Of a stretch of DNA of 6,524 nucleotides, positions 1-4,337 are shown one piece after another. The notes under the pieces are model-generated. The model worked only from the letters and a program-made list of their open reading frames with translations, did not search any database and was not told the origin of the DNA. Where the stretch lies: assembly GCA_025449725.1 (NCBI GenBank), contig JANWIU010000051.1, positions 1-6,524 of the forward strand, given 5' to 3'. Numbering within the stretch: the stretch's first letter is position 1; each line of letters opens with the position of its first letter. Origin of the DNA: Pseudobdellovibrio sp. Its GTDB lineage: Bacteria; Bdellovibrionota; Bdellovibrionia; Bdellovibrionales; Bdellovibrionaceae. A program made the translations under genes and the position numbers.

Positions 1-1983
1 AAAAAGACTGGTAGTGCATTCATTTTTCTAATTTTGAGTTTCATATTGTTGTTGAATGGAGAAACGGCAATTGCGGCAGCGCAAGTGACCGCCACAGTGG
101 ACCGTGATCAAATGGGCATTGGCGACGCGGTTACTTTAACCGTTCAGGTCGAGTCAGACGAAGATTTCGAAGCCGAAATGCCGAAGCTTCCGCGAATAGC
201 GGGGCTTGAAGAGATCAATTCCGCTGCTGGCGGCCGGTCATCGTCCAGCAGTATGTCGATCGTGAATGGTAAGGCCACGTATTCGAAAAAAATAAGTCAG
301 AGTTATCAATTTTTATTGTCCCCGCAAAAAGAAGGTAAGTTTATAATACCGGTGATTGATGTTCCGGTGAATGGCAAAAGCTACAGAACGCAGCCGATTA
401 CCATTGAAGTAAAGGAAGAGTTCCGTAACGCTGCTAAGAAGAAAGATCAAGGAAACACTAACAGACGCTTTCCGCCCGGCTTCGGCGACGATGAAGAAGA
501 GGAAGATCCTTTACAGGGCCGCAACCCTGAAGATCTATTTGAACAAATGTTACGGCAACAACAAAAGATGTTCCGCCAGGGTTTGCCGGGCGGTGCCGGA
601 ATTCCACCTATTAACAACAATGTTCCCGTCAGAAAATTAGATGTAAATGCCAACGATCCGTTTTTTATTTATCTGGAAGTTGATAAGCGCGAAGCTTACG
701 AAGGGGAACAAGTCACAGCCAATTGGTACATTTATACTAAAGGTAATGTCGAATCACTTGACCGCGTGAAGTTTCCGGATCTGAAAGGATTCTGGAAGGA
801 AATCATCGAAGAAGTTCCGGCTCTTCAGTTTCAGGAAGAAATTGTAAATGGCGTTCGCTACAGAAAAGCTTTATTGGCAAGCCATGCGCTGTTTCCGATC
901 AAAGCCGGTTCTGCAGTCATTGATGAATTTAGAATTAAAGCAAAAGTACGAAATCTGACTCAGTTCGGGTGGGGAAAGTCTTTCGACGTCACAAAAGCTT
1001 CTAAACGGACCGAAATCAAAGTGCTTCCGCTGCCGCAAGAAGGCCGAACCACCAGCTTTTCAGGTGCTGTTGGAAACTATAGAGTTTCTCTCAAAACGGA
1101 AGAGTCGTCGTATCCTGCTAATCAACCCTTTTCAATTCGAATAAGATACGAGGGGATCGGTAACGCAAAATTAATTGATTTGCCCGCGATTCAGTGGCCG
1201 GAAGGCCTTGAAGTTTACGATACAAAAAGCGAAGCTAAATTTTTTAAAGAAGGTAACAGCTTTAAGGAATTTGAAGTTTTAGTTATTCCCCGAAAAATGG
1301 GACAAATGAAAATTCCGGCATTGGAGCTGACGTATTTTGATCCGGCTCAGAAAAAATATGTTTCCTCTGCGACGGATGAAATCACGCTACAAATCACCGA
1401 AGGTACGGCCAACCCACCATCAACATCCGGAACGATAACGCAGGCTCCGAAGGCTGAAGAAGCTTTTGTGCCGCAGCCGATTTTGCAATGGCCGGAGAGT
1501 TCGGTTTCATTTCGCGAATACCGCATACTGATTTACTTTTGTATTTTTGGTTTTGCTTTACTGCTGCTGATTACTGTTTTCGTAAAGCAGTTGCGCGGGC
1601 TAACTTCTGAATCGGAAATCTTCGCACTGGCAGGCGCAAAGCTGGAAAAAATTGAACAGTCCATTGTTCAGCAAGATGTAAGAAAAGCGGGTTCAGAGGC
1701 AACGAATTTGCTTTATCTTCTCGTAGCGAATTTAGCAGGGAAGAAAAAAGCTGATCAGGAGCTGCATATTTTGGTAAAAGATATGACCTCTAAAGATCAG
1801 CAAAATTATTTAGAAAGAATCAATGCGTTGTTTGATTACTTTCAGCTCCTGGGCTTTTCTCCAGAGGAAATAATGCAAAACACATTGAGTCGCAAGCCTA
1901 TTGACGAACAATTTAAGCAGTTGAAAGTTTTAACCAAGGAAATTGTTGATAATTTAAGGAAAGAAGACAAAAATAATAGTTAG
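1..1983 (+). CDS. batD: BatD-like aerotolerance protein, 5' end cut by window edge
   Basis: The reading frame is open from base 1, so the gene is missing only its extreme start. The first visible residues (KKTGSAF followed by a run of I, L and F) are the basic end and hydrophobic core of a signal peptide, with likely cleavage around AIAAA just before QVTATVD. The TTG at 34 lies inside this core and is not a credible start. The exported part shows beta-rich repeats typical of BatD. These are interrupted by a charged, low-complexity linker (about nt 424-620) with a DDEEEED run and a Q/P/G-rich stretch. One membrane helix lies at nt 1525-1584 and is followed by a cytoplasmic tail of about 130 residues. 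BatD proteins belong to the Bat (Bacteroides aerotolerance) group, usually encoded with MoxR ATPase and von Willebrand A proteins, which may lie upstream of the window. The exact biochemical role is unknown. The family call is from overall architecture and recognisable sequence. Confidence 0.85.
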   Translation, partial: KKTGSAFIFLILSFILLLNGETAIAAAQVTATVDRDQMGIGDAVTLTVQVESDEDFEAEMPKLPRIAGLEEINSAAGGRSSSSSMSIVNGKATYSKKISQSYQFLLSPQKEGKFIIPVIDVPVNGKSYRTQPITIEVKEEFRNAAKKKDQGNTNRRFPPGFGDDEEEEDPLQGRNPEDLFEQMLRQQQKMFRQGLPGGAGIPPINNNVPVRKLDVNANDPFFIYLEVDKREAYEGEQVTANWYIYTKGNVESLDRVKFPDLKGFWKEIIEEVPALQFQEEIVNGVRYRKALLASHALFPIKAGSAVIDEFRIKAKVRNLTQFGWGKSFDVTKASKRTEIKVLPLPQEGRTTSFSGAVGNYRVSLKTEESSYPANQPFSIRIRYEGIGNAKLIDLPAIQWPEGLEVYDTKSEAKFFKEGNSFKEFEVLVIPRKMGQMKIPALELTYFDPAQKKYVSSATDEITLQITEGTANPPSTSGTITQAPKAEEAFVPQPILQWPESSVSFREYRILIYFCIFGFALLLLITVFVKQLRGLTSESEIFALAGAKLEKIEQSIVQQDVRKAGSEATNLLYLLVANLAGKKKADQELHILVKDMTSKDQQNYLERINALFDYFQLLGFSPEEIMQNTLSRKPIDEQFKQLKVLTKEIVDNLRKEDKNNS

Positions 1984-1985
1984 AT

Positions 1986-3398
1986 ATGTTGAAAATTTTT
2001 GTCTCATTTTTAGTCGCCGGTTTGCTTTCGTCTTGTGCTAGCCAACCTACAGAACCGCAACCGGATAACAGCACGGCTTCTACCATTGAAAGTAAAGGCG
2101 ATATCGATCACTTCCGAATCGCAGAAGAACCGAAAGAGCCTCAAACGGCAACTTCAGTTCAAAAAATTGAAGAGTTGGAAATTATTCCAACTGAACTCAA
2201 TTCAAGTGTTGAAAAGTGGATCGCTTACTTTCAGGGCCGTGGGCGCCCGCACATGGAGAGATATCTTTTACGTTCGACTCGCTATGAAGCTTTAATGAAA
2301 AAAGTTTTACGCGATAATAAACTTCCTGAAGATTTATTTTATGTGGCCTTGATTGAAAGCGGTTTCAGTTCTCAGGCGTACAGTCACGCTTCGGCCGTCG
2401 GGTACTGGCAATTTATCCGTGGTACTGGCAAACGTTATAAATTGAATATCAATAAAATGGTAGATGACCGCCGTGACCCGGTATTGTCGACTCAGGCAGC
2501 CGCTTATTATTTTAAAGATCTCTATGGCATGTTTAATTCATGGTATTTATCTATGGCCGCCTACAACGTCGGCGAAGGTCGCGTTGAAAGAGCCATCAAG
2601 AAATACAAGACAAGAGACTTCTGGGAGCTGGCCCGCAAAAAGCGCGCATTGCCTGCAGAAACCGACAACTACGTTCCGAAATTTATTGCTGCCAAGTTGA
2701 TTGCAAAAAATCCTGATAGATACGGTTTTGAAGGTGTAGATTATATGCCACCGATCGAATTTGATCACGTGACATACGATAAGCCGCTTAATTTGCGTAT
2801 AATGGCTGAGAAGATGAATATAAACTACGAAGACTTCAAAGCCTTAAATCCTAAGTATAAGGGCGAAATCGCGCCGTTAGACAGCGATAAGACGCTGGGC
2901 CTGCGTATCCCGCCGGGCACGTACGAAATCGCGATGAACGCGGTTAAAGACAGCGTGGCAGACGAAGAAGTATTTATCGCCGACAAAGACGAATTCCAGG
3001 ACTACCGTGTTAAACGAGGCGAGACCTTTTCTACAATCGCGAGAAAATTCAGAACAAACGTGGCCTACCTTCGCGACGTGAACGATTACCCACGCAAGAA
3101 GAAGCTAAAAGTAGGAACAAAAATCCTGGTACCGGATCGTACTCCGCTTGAAACAAAGCGTCCTGAACTTGTGGCAAAAATTAAAAAAAAGAACCTAAAA
3201 AAAAACATAGCATCATCGGCAAAAAATAAAGCCGACGACCAAAAATATCATATAGTCAAAAAAGGCGATAACCTGTCGTCTATAGCAAAAAAATACGAAG
3301 TATCAGTATCCACGTTAACCAAACTGAACAAACTAAAATCCCGCTCAACCCTGAGACTGGGAATGAAACTAGTCCTACCAGAAAACAAAAGCCTATAA
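1986..3398 (+). CDS. mltD: MltD-type membrane-bound lytic transglycosylase with LysM repeats
   Basis: This 470-residue lipoprotein is predicted to cleave the MurNAc-GlcNAc bond of peptidoglycan, leaving 1,6-anhydro ends. A short signal peptide ends in the lipobox L-S-S-C with Cys17 as the lipidation site, which supports the ATG at 1986. The SLT (GH23) domain covers about residues 85-245. It has the catalytic Glu124 in ALIESGFSS, then SAVGYWQF (136-143), DDRRDP, and AAYNVGEGRV (191-200), closely matching E. coli MltD motifs. Two clear LysM peptidoglycan-binding repeats follow, at about 339-383 and 421-466; residues 257-312 look like a degenerate third. The length is close to E. coli MltD (about 450). 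It begins 2 bases after the batD stop. The best upstream purine run (AAGGAAAG, 1956-1963) is too far for a normal ribosome site, so translation is probably coupled. The inter-LysM linker is Lys-rich and encoded by long A runs. Confidence 0.95.
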   Translation: MLKIFVSFLVAGLLSSCASQPTEPQPDNSTASTIESKGDIDHFRIAEEPKEPQTATSVQKIEELEIIPTELNSSVEKWIAYFQGRGRPHMERYLLRSTRYEALMKKVLRDNKLPEDLFYVALIESGFSSQAYSHASAVGYWQFIRGTGKRYKLNINKMVDDRRDPVLSTQAAAYYFKDLYGMFNSWYLSMAAYNVGEGRVERAIKKYKTRDFWELARKKRALPAETDNYVPKFIAAKLIAKNPDRYGFEGVDYMPPIEFDHVTYDKPLNLRIMAEKMNINYEDFKALNPKYKGEIAPLDSDKTLGLRIPPGTYEIAMNAVKDSVADEEVFIADKDEFQDYRVKRGETFSTIARKFRTNVAYLRDVNDYPRKKKLKVGTKILVPDRTPLETKRPELVAKIKKKNLKKNIASSAKNKADDQKYHIVKKGDNLSSIAKKYEVSVSTLTKLNKLKSRSTLRLGMKLVLPENKSL

Positions 3399-3405
3399 AT
3401 CAAAC

Positions 3406-3441
3406 GGTCTAAACCTAAAAATTTTGGACCTTTTAACTTTT
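3406..3441 (+). terminator. Probable intrinsic terminator of the batD-mltD operon
   Basis: Eight bases after the mltD stop, GGTCTAAA (3406-3413) can pair with TTTGGACC (3423-3430), one pair being G-T. The loop is nine bases, and it is followed by TTTTAACTTTT. The stem is modest in GC and the T run is interrupted, so termination may be partial. Confidence 0.55.
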
Positions 3442-3470
3442 CGAATCCTCGTGAACTCTTTTTTCCTCTT

Positions 3471-3560
3471 AAATTATTTTCGACCTCCTGCAAGCGTGAA
3501 GCGTTCGACCGCGCAGCGGGCGATGCAGGAGAGGGCAGGAGCCCGGGTCGAAAAAATTTT
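3471..3560. repeat. GC-rich compound palindrome, possible dispersed structured repeat
   Basis: A nested inverted repeat stands out as GC-rich in an AT-rich spacer. The outer arms are 3471-3485 and 3546-3560 (15 pairs with two mismatches, core TTTTCGACC/GGTCGAAAA). The inner arms are TCCTGCA (3486-3492) and TGCAGGA (3524-3530). Within the inner loop are small hairpins GAA-GCG-TTC and CCGC-GCA-GCGG. Between the inner and outer right arms sits GGGC-AGGA-GCCC (3533-3544). The result is a branched, cruciform-like fold on either strand. No open frame or transposase is linked to it. It could be a REP-like repeat, a processing site between convergent transcripts, or part of a terminator. Whether it recurs in the genome cannot be seen here. 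Confidence 0.6.
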
Positions 3561-3604
3561 AAGTGGAAAAAAGATTTAATGATTTGATAGAAAGAGAAAA
3601 GGGC

Positions 3605-3648
3605 AAAAAAAAACTCCAAGCTCATCATCCAATGAAAGCCCGGAGTTT
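3605..3648 (-). terminator. Strong rho-independent terminator of the minus-strand riboswitch RNA
   Basis: Read on the minus strand, AAACTCC (3648-3642) and GGAGTTT (3617-3611) form the base of a stem. It is extended internally by GC/GC and TCAT/ATGA pairs with a two-base bulge and a six-base loop. It is followed directly by nine T residues (3613-3605). This is the classic layout for termination leftward, and it shows that a transcript arrives from the right, across the riboswitch. Confidence 0.85.
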
Positions 3649-3694
3649 AAGGGGAATGAAACCAATCCATGATATAATTTTTAGTAACGTTTTT

Positions 3695-3821
3695 TACTTC
3701 CATTTGCAGTTCTCACCGCAGGTCTTTAACCCTTTGGCAGCTGGCTGGCATGTATCTCTACAAGCCCCTGTAGCTTTGCGTCCCTCAGTTTCCTAAGGTT
3801 TGCCTTGAGGCAATGGAAGTA
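3695..3821 (-). other. Closing helix around the riboswitch aptamer
   Basis: On the minus strand TACTTCCATT (3821-3812) is perfectly complementary to AATGGAAGTA (3704-3695). These ten pairs bracket the aptamer and would lock its two ends together. Immediately outside the upstream arm a hairpin CACGG-GTCACA-CCGTG (3837-3822) can stack on this helix. Neither element is part of the GEMM consensus. Both point to an aptamer built into a larger folded RNA. Confidence 0.65.
3730..3810 (-). ncRNA. Cyclic-di-GMP-I (GEMM-I) riboswitch aptamer
   Basis: On the minus strand the hallmark segments occur in order. AAGGCAAACC ends at 3797. The P2 stem CCTTAG/CTGAGG (3793-3798 with 3783-3788) is capped by the conserved GAAA tetraloop (3789-3792). 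GGGACGCAAAGC follows (3784-3773), then the P3 arm starting TACAGGGGCTT and ending ATGCC, then AGCCAGCTGCC (3746-3736). This matches the Vc2 and clostridial aptamers in motif order and spacing. By alignment to Vc2 numbering, the ligand-contacting G20 is G at 3804, A47 (stacked between the two guanines of the ligand) is A at 3777, and C92 falls in the terminal CC (3737-3736). G at position 20 is the cyclic-di-GMP type; the cyclic-AMP-GMP variants carry A there. P1 is short here: CCT/GGG (3808-3810 with 3730-3732), backed by a longer outer helix. Confidence 0.95.
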
Positions 3822-3992
3822 CACGGTGTGACCCGTGACTCAAAGTCCGCTAGTGGCCTCCTATTGATAAATTAATAAGATTTCGCTATAAAACTTGCCT
3901 CTTGGTAAATTATTTTATTGGGGTTCTTCGTCACTTTGGTGCTTTATCGTTGTGGCTGAAAATTCGCTTCACAATACGTCCCTCCCATATAT

Positions 3993-4068
3993 ACCAACTA
4001 CTGAACCCAGGTGACTTTTAGTAGCGTGTTACCGCTCCCGGGCTTACGTTGATGTTCATCCGATGAAC
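3993..4068 (-). other. Folded 5' domain of the riboswitch RNA
   Basis: Minus-strand complementarity forms a stacked hairpin. ATCAAC (4053-4048) pairs with GTTGGT (3998-3993), AGCCCGGG (4044-4037) pairs with CCTGGGTT (4011-4004) including two G-U pairs, and a small AGCG-GTAACA-CGCT hairpin (4036-4023) lies inside. Directly upstream is a separate hairpin GTTCAT-CGG-ATGAAC (4068-4054). The GC content is clearly above that of the AT-rich DNA just to the right, which is typical of the body of a structured RNA. I do not recognise this domain as a known RNA family. Confidence 0.55.
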
Positions 4069-4113
4069 TCAGAATAACCGACCTCAAATCAACTTTTCCA
4101 ATTTATTTTTTTT

Positions 4114-4144
4114 ATTATCAAAATAGTTCAGAAAGTGAATCAGA
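4114..4144 (-). promoter_or_regulatory. Weak candidate promoter for the riboswitch RNA
   Basis: On the minus strand GATAAT (4119-4114) matches five of six bases of the TATAAT -10 box. The region 17-18 bases upstream is TGATTC/CTGATT, a poor -35 match. The same spot reads TTTGATAA, which resembles the right half of a flagellar sigma (FliA) site, but its left half is not convincing. It would give a start near 4107. The call relies mostly on its position just upstream of the structured RNA. Confidence 0.25.
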
Positions 4145-4290
4145 CTGAATTTTCCATAGGAGATTTCCAATTTTGAGACGGGAATTCTTAAAAAAAGTGA
4201 AACAATAATATTCAAAAATGGGATTCAAAATGAAAGCTTATTGAGAATACCTATCAACTTTTATCAACTCACTTTCAAGTGGAAGCCAAA
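4145..4290. other. AT-rich intergenic stretch between divergent units
   Basis: No protein gene or RNA structure is convincing here. Visible items are short imperfect tandem repeats. ATTCAAAAATG (4210-4220) is followed by ATTCAAAATG (4223-4232), and TATCAACT occurs twice ten bases apart (4252-4259 and 4262-4269). A short palindrome CACTT-TC-AAGTG lies at 4270-4281. The stretch probably contains the receptor promoter, but no pair of -35 and -10 boxes is good enough to call. Confidence 0.4.
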
Positions 4291-4291
4291 A

Positions 4292-4336
4292 AGGTCTAAG
4301 AATTGTCTTAAATGAGAAATAATGTCATTTAGACCT
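4292..4336 (+). promoter_or_regulatory. Nested inverted repeats before the receptor start, possible Fur-type operator or leader switch
   Basis: AGGTCTAA (4292-4299) is the exact reverse complement of TTAGACCT (4329-4336). GTCTTAAATGA (4305-4315) is complementary to TCATTTAGAC (4325-4334) with one extra T. The two pairings share the right arm and exclude each other. The core TGAGAAATAATGTCA (4313-4327) partly fits the 7-1-7 Fur-box pattern TGAnAATnATTnTCA, with two mismatches. Iron-dependent repression would suit a siderophore receptor. The right arm ends one base before the start codon, so at the RNA level the pairing could also affect translation. Protein binding and RNA folding cannot be told apart from sequence. 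Confidence 0.4.
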
Positions 4337-4337
4337 C

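Larger units (their letters stand above)
3605..4107 (-). ncRNA. merRNA: Stand-alone cyclic-di-GMP riboswitch RNA, merRNA-like
   Basis: A minus-strand transcription unit of about 0.5 kb is inferred from three things: a strong leftward terminator at 3605-3648, a GEMM-I aptamer at 3730-3810, and a structured upstream segment reaching about 4085. The 5' end is approximate; 4107 comes from a GATAAT -10-like hexamer at 4114-4119. No substantial minus-strand open frame lies between aptamer and terminator (only 18 codons), and the next gene in that direction, mltD, points the other way. The RNA is therefore not an ordinary riboswitch leader. I recall that Bdellovibrio bacteriovorus makes a very abundant attack-phase noncoding RNA carrying a cyclic-di-GMP riboswitch, named merRNA and suggested to hold or sense the second messenger; this unit fits that description. 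Several helices can be drawn (4048-4053 with 3993-3998, 4037-4044 with 4004-4011, 3812-3821 with 3695-3704). The aptamer is seen directly; the merRNA identity is an inference from layout and recollection. Confidence 0.75.

Noticed and set aside
447..653. A minus-strand frame inside batD
   Set aside because: It is the complement of the acidic, repetitive linker (poly-Ser opposite the GAAGAAGAGG run) and has no independent support.
34..1983. batD starting at the TTG at 34
   Set aside because: The frame is open from base 1, and codons before the TTG encode the basic and hydrophobic start of the signal peptide; the real start is just outside the window.
3471..3560. CRISPR repeat or insertion-sequence end
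   Set aside because: There is only one copy, no spacer array, no transposase frame and no target-site duplication visible.
3248..3628. A 126-codon minus-strand frame
   Set aside because: It overlaps the end of mltD, crosses the palindrome and starts inside the minus-strand terminator stem; its composition is not protein-like.
3563..3796. A 77-codon plus-strand frame in the spacer
   Set aside because: It runs antisense through the terminator and aptamer, has no family resemblance, and its apparent coding is a by-product of conserved RNA sequence.
3605..4107. RNase P RNA, tmRNA or 6S RNA as the identity of the minus-strand RNA
   Set aside because: None of their hallmark segments could be found, while the GEMM-I motifs are present in correct order.
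4322..4324. ATG at 4322 as the receptor start
   Set aside because: It is in a different frame from the receptor, and the receptor frame has a stop at 4320.
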